A stretch of DNA of 64,000 bases, from positions 310,001 to 374,000 of the forward strand of contig CM065885.1 in the NCBI GenBank assembly GCA_033439255.1, read 5' to 3'. Below are positions 22,258-33,238 of the stretch, one piece after another (the stretch's first letter is position 1; each line of letters opens with the position of its first letter). Position numbers and translations under genes: made by a program. The notes beneath the pieces are model-generated. The model had not been told where the DNA came from, searched no databases, and saw only the letters and a program-made list of their open reading frames with translations. The stretch comes from Hericium rajendrae (lineage: Eukaryota; Basidiomycota; Agaricomycetes; Russulales; Hericiaceae).

Positions 22258-23183
22258 TAATGTCAAGCTTTGAGTGGTTGAGGGTTTGAATCCCGGTTGA
22301 GACCAGTAATTGTTGATAGACTGAGAAACACACTTGGGTATGAGGTCACTGCTTGGCTTACCTAAGACTTCTCAGGAGGTGACAACTTGCTTGAGACCGG
22401 GTTCTCTGAAATTTCTCCAAAGCCATCAAGGTCTAAGCTCATCGGGTAACCCTTGGGGCCACATCAGAGAAATATGACATTGGTATATAACACTATGTAA
22501 GTTATATAGCTTTCCTAGGTCCATAGCTGTCCTCTTTTATACATAGCAGTCTCATAGCAGTCAAGTAATCTATGCAAAGCTATCATAGCTTGCCATAGCT
22601 GCCATAGCATAGAGCACAAGCTACATAGCTAATATAGCATAGAGTATAAGATATCATAGCTGTCATAGCTATTATAGCATAAGATAGCTATAGAAGCTAT
22701 GCTAGCTATATACTATATCTCTGTTGTTATATTATATCTAGCTAGTAAGATTCCTATCCACTCTATCTTACTTCTGGCAAATATAATGTTCTAGCATGTA
22801 AAATAAAATATTATTAACTTAATAATGTTATACATCTTAATCACAAATATTAAAAGTTTTAATTACATTGTATTATTCATACAACTTTATTACAAAATAT
22901 AACTAAAACTACAAAGACTACTACTTTACATAACTGCAAAAGATAATAAACTTACAATGATAATAAAAAGCGAATATATATATATAAAGAAAGAGACATT
23001 AGTATTAAAATATAACAAAGATAATATATAAAAACTTATCAAATCAACAAAAAGCGAAACTTACAAGACAATATGAAGATATTAGTGTAAGACAACAAAG
23101 CCTACCTAAAAGAACTACAACAGTACTGTAACATGTGTGAAGACATTAGTATAAGATATAAGATATCTAAGAATAAAAGCTTA

Positions 23184-23410
23184 CCTTAAACAACAGACAG
23201 AACAACAACGGAAAAAGAGCAACGACGAGTAAATAAATAATGACGAAGAGCGATTAAACGATGATGACGAACGATTAAAAGATGACGATGAGCGAGCAAA
23301 CGACGACGACAAAGCGTCGACGTGGCAAGGGATGGTGGGGGTTGAAGAGCAAGAGGTAAGGCGCGTCGCGCCAGCCTTATATACGAATCCCGGACGGAAC
23401 CGGGATTTGT
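23184..23410 (-). promoter_or_regulatory. Leftward promoter and first exon of element III
   Basis: Reading leftward: palindrome-like CCGG..CCGGGATTCG (about 23384-23409), TATATAAG (23376-23383), the shared GGCTGGCGCGACGCGC block, then donor TTTAAG|GTAAGC at 23184. Matches copy I 10986-11183. Confidence 0.5.
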
Positions 23411-23825
23411 GGTTGCCGGGCGCTTGCCGAGCGCCGCGTCAGAGACTGGACGCCAGACTCTACTAAACTGACCTGGCTCCCCATAAGCTTCATGTATCGT
23501 AGATACCTGTAATGCTCATTCATTCGACTTATATGTATAGTACATAGCTGTAGTGTTTTTATCTGAATTTATTCGATTTGATTTGATTTGTGGTGGCTCG
23601 AATAATGTGGCTTCGCTCGTTCGGTGGCTGAAGCCATCGAATCGCGCGTCGAGACTTCCCACTTGCTCATTCTTCCACACCTCCCTGTCTCCGGTTCCCT
23701 GCCTCGCCTCACGTCGTTCTTCTCCCCCATCAACAGTGAAGACGGATCGGATAATGGGTTAGTAAGTTGAGGGACCCTAGGTAAGTAAAAAAAAAATCAT
23801 CTTTCGTGTTTATTCGTGCTAACTC

Positions 23826-23855
23826 CGAGTGTCGCTCGACAACGAGCGACACTCG
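23826..23855 (+). other. Conserved hairpin of element III
   Basis: Arms CGAGTGTCGCTCG (23826-23838) and CGAGCGACACTCG (23843-23855) pair perfectly around ACAA. It begins 45 nt after the donor CTAG|GTAAGT at 23781. Confidence 0.8.
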
Positions 23856-25516
23856 TTTACATGTCCTCGCCCTCTCCCCATCGCCCGTCCGACGTCCCCA
23901 GCACCCTTCCCACATTCTCTTCGCTCCCTTCATCGTCGCGCGATATCGCCAGCGCGTCCAGTGCCTGCGTGCAGCAAGCCCAACGCATCACGATGCCCGC
24001 GCACGGCCCCAACGGCGCGCATCCCCGACTCTCCGTTCGTGCGCACGCCACGCACCATGCACGCCTGTCGTGCTGCGTCATTCCGCACCGTCTATGCGCC
24101 GTCAACGACTACGGGCATGGGCCACGTCACCGCCTGTGCCCTCGACGTCCGGTGCCCTCGACGTCCGCATCCCGTTGCCGTGGCAACGGGACTCGACGTC
24201 GTCCCTTCGCGCTCGCCGCGCTTCGAGCTGCCTCATCGGACCCCCGTCACGTCATCAGCACGGCCAGCGACTCTAGCGTGTCCCGCCCGCTCGGTCGGGT
24301 CACCTCTCGCGCACGCAATCCCGCCCACGCGCGCAACGCCTGGCACGCTCGCGCCCTATGCCCTCCTACGCACCGGACACATCCGCAACACCCCGCATAC
24401 GCGTGCCATGCCAAGCACGCGTGCGCAACATCCCGCGAGCGTGCAGAACACCCCGTGCACGTTCGACAACGCCCCGCAGCTGCACCCAACGCCCCGACCT
24501 CGCGCGCCACCGCCGCACGCGTGCCACACCCCTCGCACGAGCGCGCGCAACGCCCCGTGTCCCGGATACACGCAGAGCAGCCCGCCCTCACGCGCAACGC
24601 CTTGCACCCATGCGCAGTTCACGCACGGCCGCGGCACATCCGCCATGCCCGCACGCGGGCCTGCCAGCTCACGCAAGCGACTGCGGGCATACGGCCGCGC
24701 ATCGTCTCGCCGACCCGCTGCTGTGTAGACCCCGTCAATGCCGGGTGCCCGCGCCCACGCGCCCTGCGCGCCCCGCCTCCGTCTCTTCGCCTCACGCACG
24801 GGCCCGCCGTCCGCTGCTCCTTGTCTACACCCTCACGCCTCGCGCATGGCCCTCGCGCCTTGCTCACCCGCTTCATCCTTCGCGCGCGGGTCCGCCGCGG
24901 TCCATCACCCTGCGCATGGGCCCGCCAGCACGTGCACTTCCGCGCACGGGCCTGGGCTTCGCGCGCGACCATCGCGCCTCGCATGCAGAACTGCCATGTC
25001 GCACACATCAGCCGCGGTCTAGTGCGCGTGCGCACCTTGTCGCGCCCCGCGAGTGCGCGTGCCAGCCCTGCCTGTGCACGCCGCACGTAACGTAGTATAA
25101 TTGATTGTACTTGTAATAACAATGAATATAATCAAATATATTCTGGAATCTTATGCACCTACCTGACTCGACATAATACTAATAGTGATCATAGCTCACC
25201 TGACTAAGTAAATGATATCATCAATATGATAATGCTATATATTTCAAACTGCTAACTATGGAAGCTATGATAGCATCACATAGCTGACACTACCAGCTAT
25301 GAAAGCTATAATAGCATCACATAGCAGACACTACCAGCTATGGAAGCTATGAAAGCTCTCATAGCTCTACATAGCTGGATAAGCAAACTTTATAGCTCTG
25401 ATAGCTCAATGATAGCATCTATAATGTAACCTGCAGCTATATGGAATTTACTTTTCTCAGATGCAGGGTATACTATACCTTCCACTCTGGGGCGAGTGTC
25501 CTAAAAGAGGGGATGA

Positions 25517-25659
25517 TGTCATGAATTGGTTCTTCATGACTTAGAAGTGTATATATATACCATACCATACCGTGTGCCAGATGTCAAGCCAAGCTTGACA
25601 TTGCGCCCTTTTGGCGTAGGTGTTACATTGTGGCACACCAATCTGAGTCAGTCCTTACA
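25517..25659 (+). repeat. 3' LTR of the TRIM
   Basis: Direct repeat of 22127-22257. It is preceded by the purine tract and followed by the target duplication GCCTG. Confidence 0.75.
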
Positions 25660-25664
25660 GCCTG

Positions 25665-28440
25665 CAGGTGCCTGCATTGGGTGCTACTTGGGGTCAAACA
25701 AGGGGTCAACCTTCGAGAGAATGTGACCTCGACCTAGATTTTTCATGTCCCCTAGTCAACGTTGATTGACATGAGCAAATCATAGAGCTCAAAAAAAAGA
25801 GACCACACAACTCACAATACAATTGAGCTAAATACGCCCATGCTTGTATCAGGCCTCACATTTGAATGAAATCCTGAGGAAAAAAGGGCAACTTACGATG
25901 CATTAACGGGGCCATGGGACCATTCAAACTAGTTGCTGGATTCCAGAAATATGCCAAATTGGCTGAATTATAGCCTCAGAGCATCTAAAAGAGCTGAATC
26001 CATATTAAGATGAGTGTATGAGACGTGTGTGCATAGGTAAGTGACAAAAATGATGAAGGAGCAACGCGGCCTCTGCGCTCAACATCAGGCGCATCACGAT
26101 CACATGAGTTTTCACGTGTGGCATTTGAGCGGCATTCATCCCAATTTGTCTGTAAGGCCACTCCCTATTGTGCCACTCTGAGTCCTACCAACCTAAGATG
26201 GGCTCTGACTCTTACCATCAGGATGCAGAATGCAGTGACTGTGGGCTGCACCAGTGCATGTTCTGTTTAGTCGAACAGCACACATATCATGACAAGGCAG
26301 AGTTTGCTTCAACACGATCCAACTTTTCACCACAAAAATTTGAAACATTGACTTTTTGCTCAACTCATTTGCCACCATCCGAAAACCATTCCATCTCATT
26401 AGCTGAACTTGCTTCGAATTGCTATCAATCCATCTGATTTAGTATCATCTGTCAGAAGGAAGGAAGGAAGTGTATTCTGCAGTGGTCCCATGACAGAACA
26501 AAGTGGTGGTACATACTACATAGACAGGCACAGGACTACGTTACACACATCTATATCATGTAACTACTCTGATCACTACCCAGTATGATGTGTCCCAGTC
26601 CCGAGAGACCGGGACGGACAGTATGTATGCTATGGAAGGGAAAGCCACAACTGTTAGAGAGCAGACCTGATGAAAAACTTATACAGGGAAAACCTAGTCA
26701 GTAAAACCTGCAGACATGGGAAAACCAGGTGCAGGCATCATTACTGAGGAATGTCCTGTAGAGACATGAAGTGAGTACGAAGGATCAGTGGGCAAGCAAA
26801 GGTGGCAGCACACACCGAGGAAGATGTCTCAGCAGAGGGGGGAATATAGAGAGGGCACCCGAGGAAGACATTGGTCATGTCAAAGGCAAACTTCCCAAAG
26901 CAGTCGAGGATATGACATTTGCAAAGCAGGCAGCGCACAATGGCAGTACAGTCATGTGAGTCGATGATAGAGCAATAGAGCAGGGTGCCCAAGGCTTAGC
27001 AGGGTGCCCAAGGCTTGAGACAGATCAAGCATGAACTGGTGACAAAGGTGACTGAGAACGGGGTGGCAGCTGCATTCCAGCAAGGCATGCTCCGATGTCT
27101 CGATCACTCGATTGCTCGCCAACAGAAGCAGCAGAGATGCCAGCAACGTGAGAGATGCAGCTGCGGGGGGAGTCGTGGTCAGACAAAATCAAATGGGTGA
27201 GTGCGATGCGATGCTTAGGATCTTGATCTGAAGGTACAGATGGAAGTGGAGGACTGGGCCCCCTTTTGGGCCCAAGGCAAGAGCACAGGTGACATGGACC
27301 CCCCATCAATGCATAGGCCAGGCAAAAATGGTGTGAAAAGAAACATTTGCAAGTGCTTCGCCTTTTGTGCCTTGACGAAGTAATGAAGAACAAATGTGGA
27401 GCTTGGTGAAGCAGAAAGCGATGCCGACGAGTGTAGTTGGTCCTTCAGGGAGGAGTACGAAAGGGCAGAACAGACCCATCTAATAAGGCCCCTGCCAACG
27501 AGGGGACTCGGCAGGTAAAATGGGGGCACGGAGACAGAATGTGGGCGACATGAACCTCCGATCAAGGCAAAAGCAAAGAGGAGGGTAGGAACCCCCGATT
27601 GAGGCAAAGCGAAGAGGATGGTTAGTGACGAGGATAACAGCGAGTAGCCCAGCGACAAGGGCCCATAAAATAGGGCGATGCAGGGCTTGGGGAGCGCAAT
27701 ACGGGAATCGAGCAGCAGAGCGATGGGTGTCATGCATAGCGGACGAAGCACCTGGATTACATAAGCAGTTTCAGCACGCAACGGGTCATGACCAAAACAG
27801 TGGAAGTGAAGTGGGACCGGCCGGCTCGGCAAGTGCCGGGCCGACCAGAATAGTGGAACTGGAGGCTGACTTCCACTGGCGCGTCGCGCCACCCCGCCCG
27901 TAGGGCGGGATTCCCATGACTCCTTCATTGTACTGGCCAGCCCGCAGGGCATGCGGCCAAGCTCTGGCGCATGGGCATCATCAGCGAAGGGCGCCAGCAT
28001 GCGAATGGTGCACATTGATGCTGACTGATGCTGAGCGCTGAGCGGCAGCGCCGAGAACTACCTCACCGTGTGTGGCGCAGGCCGGCACGTCTCTCACCGC
28101 CTCAGAGTCAGAGGCCGCTGCCCATACTCAGGACGGTGCTGTAGCTCGTGTTTGCTGCTGCAGCATTCTTGTGCCCCTCGAGTGGCACGTCATGACGCAC
28201 GGCCCCATTGTCCTGAACCCGCATTGCTGCCGTGGGCAGAGCCCGCCCGAAGGGGCGCGCATGTCGTTCGAGCACGGCGCGGACATTTCTCCTATCCATG
28301 CTTGTGCCGCTATTATAATATACTTAAATCTACAATACTATTCATACAATTGTGTGAAGAACTATGTTGGTGAGGCATCATATAGAGCGGCGGAGGGAGG
28401 CGCGAAGGCGGGACAGTGTAATGCCACCCCGACGCAGCGC
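25665..28440. other. Gene-poor region, nothing firmly identified
   Basis: No protein family is visible. Small structured pieces include CCCGAGAGACCGGG near 26600 and GC-rich palindromic stretches near 27820-27845 and 27893-27911. The latter lie in a block with GTGGAAGTG motifs that recur at 28446. The longest open frame (minus strand, 27215-28015) has a Ser/Leu/Pro-rich composition with no domain and I do not accept it as a gene. Confidence 0.35.
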
Positions 28441-28445
28441 CGTCA

Positions 28446-28535
28446 AAATAGTGGAAGTGGACGACACGTCTCAGTGGAAGTCGGAGCTTCAACCGACTTC
28501 CACTGGCTCAGACTCACTTCACTTCCACTCTTTTA
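28446..28535. repeat. Nested foldback sequence
   Basis: The inner arms AGTGGAAGTCGG and CCGACTTCCACT (about 28471-28502) pair perfectly. Outside them AGTGGAAGTG and CACTTCCACT are also inverted, giving a two-level palindrome. Similar GTGGAAGTG and ACTTCCACTGG motifs lie at 27800-27880, so it may be a small dispersed foldback element. Confidence 0.55.
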
Positions 28536-29190
28536 GTATATACTCGCGCACAGGTGAGGAGAGGGGGAATAGCAACGGGTGGAAGAGGTAAGGACAACGC
28601 AGCAATGCAGCACACGGAGAGAGAGGACAAAACGTGGGCACCGGGCCACACGGCAGCTGGCATGCATGCCATGAAAGACGAGGCTGGTGCACCGAGCCAC
28701 ACGGCATACGGCGTGCACACAGCGAGAGGTGAGCGACGGACAGACCAGTTGACCAATGCACCAAGCCACACGGCATCCGATGTGCAGCGTCAGGGCGTCG
28801 TCGAGCTGGACTGCGATGCGAACAGACGACATAGTGACGACGCACCAGTAGACCCCTCCTCGACAACAACGACAATGACAATGCCCACCACGATGACGAG
28901 CTTGACGTTGCGCAGAGAAGATAGCTCTTCGGAGACTACGAACTACGAACGCGTCAATACCAGTCAACTCGGCATCGGTCGCCCGAGGAGAGGACGCGTT
29001 GATTGCATTCTCACTGGGGGTCAGCAATAATGGATGCGTACAAATGGACATACACAAGAGAAATACTGCTAACGAAATACTGTGTAACTTACTGTACCTC
29101 AATTTGGGGTGGCAGAGGGGCTCTGATGCGGGCCGTGAAAAGTTTGATCTGTCGGACTTGAAAATGAACCGTAACCAGACAGCCACCATA

Positions 29191-29232
29191 TCAAGAGACT
29201 TCAAGCGCTTGCGGCCGCTTGAAGTCTCTTGA
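29191..29232. repeat. Perfect 16-bp palindrome CAAGAGACTTCAAGCG
   Basis: CAAGAGACTTCAAGCG and its exact complement CGCTTGAAGTCTCTTG are separated by about 10 bases. Further CTTGAAG, CTCTTGA and GCTCTTGAC motifs cluster at 29220-29370 and again at 30600-30760, on either side of a GC-rich block. Confidence 0.7.
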
Positions 29233-29649
29233 AGTCTCTTGAAAACCTGCTGCAAGTTGGAGCCCTTCCCAATTCGGTACGACCTCCCCCGATTTTGGAA
29301 CAGTATCAATTTAGGTATGATTGATGTCTTCTCAAGCTCTTGACAAGAGTCGTCAAGATGTCACCGTACGCTGCAATACCGTGAGAGAAAGACTCGGGAT
29401 GCTGATGCGCGACTTCACGCATTTTTTTGTTTCTCTCTCCTACATACACCTACGACAGCACCTCGCTCCGTCCCTTCCGTCACTTTCTTGTCGCCCTAAT
29501 TTACATATCATGCAATGCTATAGCACTGATGTAACCTCCATACTTGACATGCCTCCTGGGCTGGGCTATGGACACGGCAGCCTGGAGATGTTGACGTGGC
29601 AGGCAGCCGAGGTGAGTTATATGTATTCATGACTTTTGTGAATGCGCTG

Positions 29650-30490
29650 ATGATGGCGAGCTGGAGCGCAGCCCATCAGCAGTGCGAGTGGGGTGGCGAT
29701 GGGAGCACGCGCAGGAGAGCGTAGCCTGTACCTGCTGTCAGCACCCCAGTGCTCGCCGTCCTGCCCCATTATCCGTGGCCTCTCTCCCTCCAGTACGTCT
29801 TCGCTGCATTGCGCACTCCCGGCTGCCAGCGCGCCTGCCCGCAGCAAGTACCTATGCTGACAAGGCCAGCAGCATGCACCCATGCCGTATGGCCCCCGCT
29901 GCATGCGCGCGGCCACACGCGCCTGCACATCCTCCCGCAACATGTACGCACACACGTACATGCTCACAACATGCCCGCGCATCTGCCTGTTGCATACCCA
30001 CCTGCCGTCGCATTCCCGTCCACCCACTTCTGCTCCTGTGCGTCCACCCGCTCGTCCTCTCGTGCACCTTCATCACATTGTGTCCCCCGGCGTCCGCCTG
30101 CAGTCCGCGCCCACACCGCCAGCGCTGGCAACATGCATCCATGCTGTATGCCCTCTGGCTGCCGCATGCGGGGGGCCGCACGTGCCTGCGCGTCCTCCCG
30201 CAACACTTACACATGCACGCACACCCACGCGTCTGTCAGCACGCCTGCTCGTCCGCCAGCAATACGCCTGCTCATCCGCCTGCCCGTCACATGCCCGCCT
30301 GCCCGTTGCCTGCCTGCCCGTCTGTCGCTTTTCCGTCCGCCCACCCCGTTCCTACGCGTCCTCCCGGAGCTCGCTGCACGTCTGCCCGTAGCATGCTCGC
30401 CCGCCCGCACGCTCCGCTCCTGTGCGTCCTGCTGGAGCATGTGCGCGCGCGTTTGCACGCCGCCTGCAGCACACATGTACGAACAAACCA
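29650..30490. repeat. GC-rich degenerate repeat block
   Basis: A pattern of about 260 bp appears twice: ATGCACCCATGCCGTATG..CGTGCGCG..CCTGCACATCCTCCCGCAACA near 29870-29945, and a similar series near 30132-30212, with further CGTCCTCCCG/CGTCCTGCTGG pieces near 30357 and 30425. Together with the CTTGA-rich flanks it resembles the terminus-plus-GC-core plan of elements I-IV, but the sequences are unrelated. Confidence 0.4.
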
Positions 30491-31003
30491 CCTAGATGTA
30501 GTGATCATAGTGTACAGATCTCATCATGTACTACGACAGTAATACAATATAATGAGCTTTTGATGATTTCCAAGCCCCGTATCATCTGCGTGAAGCCTCG
30601 TTGAACAGTCTTCCCAATTTGGAAGAGCATCTTGATGCGCCTTGCAAGCTCTTGAACAGCTCTTGAAAATCTTGGTCTCAGCTTGAACGCGTCTTGCCAG
30701 ACCCCGGGGTCCTAGGCGACGCTTGAGCTCTTGACGGTCTTGCAAGACGTGTCAAGCACCGGACCGTTTTGCTGATGGAGATTCTTTGTGGCCATGCCAT
30801 CTTATACTTCACATGGCGCAGCATAGACATCTAGACTTTGTCTGAACCTCAGCCTGCTGTTGGTATCGAAAGCATTGCGTATTTTGGACGTAATGCATAA
30901 TAACGTAATTTTTGTTTGCAAAAGTGTGCGACGCGTCGAAAGTGTTTTCCAAGACGCGTCTCAGTCGCGTCTGATATCGATCAGGTCCGATCTCCCTCAG
31001 GCT

Positions 31004-31016
31004 GTTACGCGCCACG
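31004..31016 (+). promoter_or_regulatory. Upstream motif shared by the tandem gene array
   Basis: GTTACGCGCCACG lies 124 bp before the ATG of copy A. GTTACGCGCCGCG lies 132 bp before copy B (33107-33119). The related ACTACGCGCCGCG lies about 101 bp before copy D (37376-37388). A and B also share CCGATCTCCCT just upstream. Conservation in otherwise diverged flanks suggests a promoter element. A basal TATA box is not clear. Confidence 0.4.
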
Positions 31017-31127
31017 AGGTCATCGACTCACTGACCATTCCTCTTCATCTCACCCCTCACAAATACGGGGAGATCAAGTTTGGTTCACTAATCTTTTACC
31101 GAAGATAGATAATATATCCTAGACAGG

Positions 31128-32905
31128 ATGTCTGTCACGACGCCGTCGTTCGAGAGCCTTCGCCTTTCACAAGCTGATTACGACCGTCATGCGTCACGGT
31201 TGGCAGTCATCGAAAAAGAGATGAGAAGACCGCAATATTCCGAGGACACATTGAAGTACAACGAGAACTCTCCCAAATTGAAGATTATCGGTGAGAAGGA
31301 GGAAGTCAAGAACGTCCTGCGCGAGTCGAGCGGCGTCGCGGGCCAGGACTGGATTCTAGTGCCGTATGATGGCCAAGCAGATACAATGAAGACGGTCACG
31401 CAACAGGTTGAGAAGATAATCAGGATCCCGACTAAACACTGGGTGTGTCGGGAGCACGATGATAACTGATCGACACTGATGTATGTATAATATCTTGCAG
31501 GTGTTGGCTGGTGATGGAATGGTCTTCCGGTCGCACAAGAGCTTCGCTGACTTTGATCACTTCAAGCAGCCTCAAACCTCCCCTATCGGTATGTTAACAT
31601 ACCTTCGGCTTTATTTAGGTTCTCACAATGAACGATCTGTCTGCAGAAGTAATTCTTCTACCTACATCCGATGAGGAGGACTGGATCGCTGCAAACCGCA
31701 AGCCGGGAAGATGGAAGCACTTTATTCACGAGTCGCTGCCCTCGTCCGAGCTCCCTGCCAGTCCGCGCGCTCGTGCAGAGGCGCTCTATCCTCTTTTCGA
31801 TACTACAGACTCGCCTCACTGGGCTGAGTATATCATACATCGCCAAGCTGCGGAGGCGAGCGTCGACGAAACATTTGAAGAGTTGGACTATCTTGAGGAT
31901 GCGGCGTACTGGAACATGATGAGAGAGGTCACATTGGAATCGCTGAACGGCGAGGACGACTTGACGGATGAAGAGCGCAAGAAGATCGCCGATGCAGTCA
32001 CGAACCTGAGTCTCAATGCCGTGAGCGAAGACGAGGTATGTTCGCCGTGCCACGAACTTCGCATGGTGCTGACAATCTGTACATCCGAGAGGCAGACGTG
32101 AGCACACGTATACACTCCCTTGTCGCGCCGAAGTCCGTCGACATGGACTTTACCTTCTTTCACCGCACGCGGATGTACAGCGTCGAATGCACTTATGCCA
32201 TTGGCTTCCGCATCAACAACGAACCTGTGCCACCACTTGAGGACTATCCGGACGAAAGCCGCAAGGTTAAGCGCATGCATACCCGAAAGGGCTGGAAGTC
32301 CTTCGGATGGTTCTGCTTCGACGAGCGGCGCTCCGAGCATAGCGCCTGCCCTGTGTCCGCGCGCGACCTGGTGCAGGTGCACGACGCGTTGTTCGGGCCC
32401 GCGGAACAGGGCAAGCTCGGGGAACGGGTAAGCCTGCGCGGCACTGCAAAGCTCATGCTTGCGAGCGTAGGCATTCCGTTCGACATTGCGCTCGATGAAG
32501 AGGACAAGAATGAGAACGGCGACGGCTTCAAACGCAACCACGATGCGTATATGGAGCTGGATGCCGTAAAGCCAGGAATTAATGCCGCGCACCTAAGAAA
32601 GATATGCGGCATTCCGCCGTTGGAGGGTGATGGTGAGTGTAATGCAACTGGAGCTTCGTTGTACCCCTCTTACTCGTCATGTCTCAGATACGGCAGATCT
32701 GTCGATGGAACAGCTAGTGCCCCTCGATCCCTCAAGACGCGCATACGGTTCCGATGGCGCGTACGGTTCCGATGGCGAGTCCGGTTCGGAGGACGAAGAG
32801 GACTATTCGGATGAAGATGCGCTTGGGCATACTAACAATGACAATGGTTCAGAGGGGCGAGAGTTTGTCCGCGTATCAGAGTATATCAGCATATCATACC
32901 GGTGA
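31128..32905 (+). CDS. Tandem-array gene copy A, unknown family, intact, 516 aa
   Basis: Five exons (31128-31442, 31501-31588, 31647-32035, 32092-32632, 32688-32905) join into 517 codons with standard splice sites. I do not recognise the family. Features seen: an N-terminal FESLRLSQADYDRH motif; SSGVAGQDWILVPYD near residue 80; LAGDGMVFRSHK; AANRKPGRWK and DSPHWAEYIIHRQAAE in exon 3; a conserved C-terminal domain with TRIHSLVAPKSVDMDF, GFRIN, MHTRKGWKSFGWF, CPVSARDLVQVHDALFGP and LRGTAKLMLASVGI, then AAHLRKICGIPPL. The last exon is an acidic tail with the repeated AYGSDGAYGSDG. No signal peptide or membrane helix is evident, so it is probably soluble. Three paralogues follow head to tail, which points to recent tandem duplication. 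Confidence 0.7.
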
Positions 32906-33238
32906 CCGGGCTCGTACAAAACGAAGGGGAGGATTGTGATTGTGTAGTACTTAAATCTTACAAGAAGGCTACAATCACTGCACAAAAATCGTCACTGAGT
33001 TGCTACTAATAATTCTAGATACAGGACACCTTGATGAGCTGCAGAGGTATCTTCTCACCAATCCCGAGTCATCGCTTCTGGGTCGCGTAGCGAATCCGAT
33101 CTCCCTGTTACGCGCCGCGGAATCTTCTGAACTCATCCACCATAGATGAGTTACCTATTCTTCTTGTATCAGAAAACTAGTAACCTTCCTACTAACTTTC
33201 AATATCTTGCTTACAATGGCAGATATCTTAACCCAGAT

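Larger units (their letters stand above)
22465..25460 (-). mobile_element. Unrecognised non-coding element, copy III (2996 bp)
   Basis: Ends are CAGAGAAATATG at 22465 and CTTTTCTCAG ending at 25460, flanked by AT (22463-22464 and 25461-25462). Orientation as copy II: ATAGCT-rich zone (22500-22740), TTCGCTTTTT motifs (22970-23080), promoter (about 23376-23410), donor at 23781, hairpin (23826-23855), GC-rich core (about 23870-25090), ATAGCT-rich zone (25250-25450). It is nested inside the TRIM, so it is younger than the TRIM insertion. Confidence 0.75.
22127..25659 (+). mobile_element. Miniature LTR retroelement (TRIM) split by element III
   Basis: Two direct repeats that start TGTCATGAATT and end CTTACA flank the unit: 22127-22257 (131 bp) and 25517-25659 (143 bp). 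The second is longer mainly through a small ATACC expansion. GCCTG occurs directly before the first (22122-22126) and directly after the second (25660-25664), a 5-bp target duplication. A purine tract AAAAGAGGGGATGA (25503-25516) abuts the right repeat as a polypurine tract should, giving plus orientation. After removing element III the interior is only about 260 bp and codes for nothing, so it must be mobilised in trans. I could not match the sequence after the left LTR to a tRNA. Confidence 0.75.

Noticed and set aside
23816-25090. 424-codon plus-strand open frame in element III
   Set aside because: Lack of stops is explained by GC content; composition is low-complexity Arg/Ala/Pro/His and the corresponding place in copies I, II and IV has no matching protein.
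18086-25460. Elements II and III as one large inverted or LTR-bounded element
   Set aside because: Each has its own terminal repeats and AT duplication, both have the same orientation, and III lies inside a separate TRIM.
27215-28015. 266-codon minus-strand open frame
   Set aside because: Ser/Leu/Pro-rich, no domain, contains palindromic repeat DNA; probably chance.
29682-30542. 286-codon open frame with Cys/His/Pro-rich repeats
   Set aside because: The pattern follows the DNA repeat of the GC-rich block; the cysteines do not form a known zinc motif.
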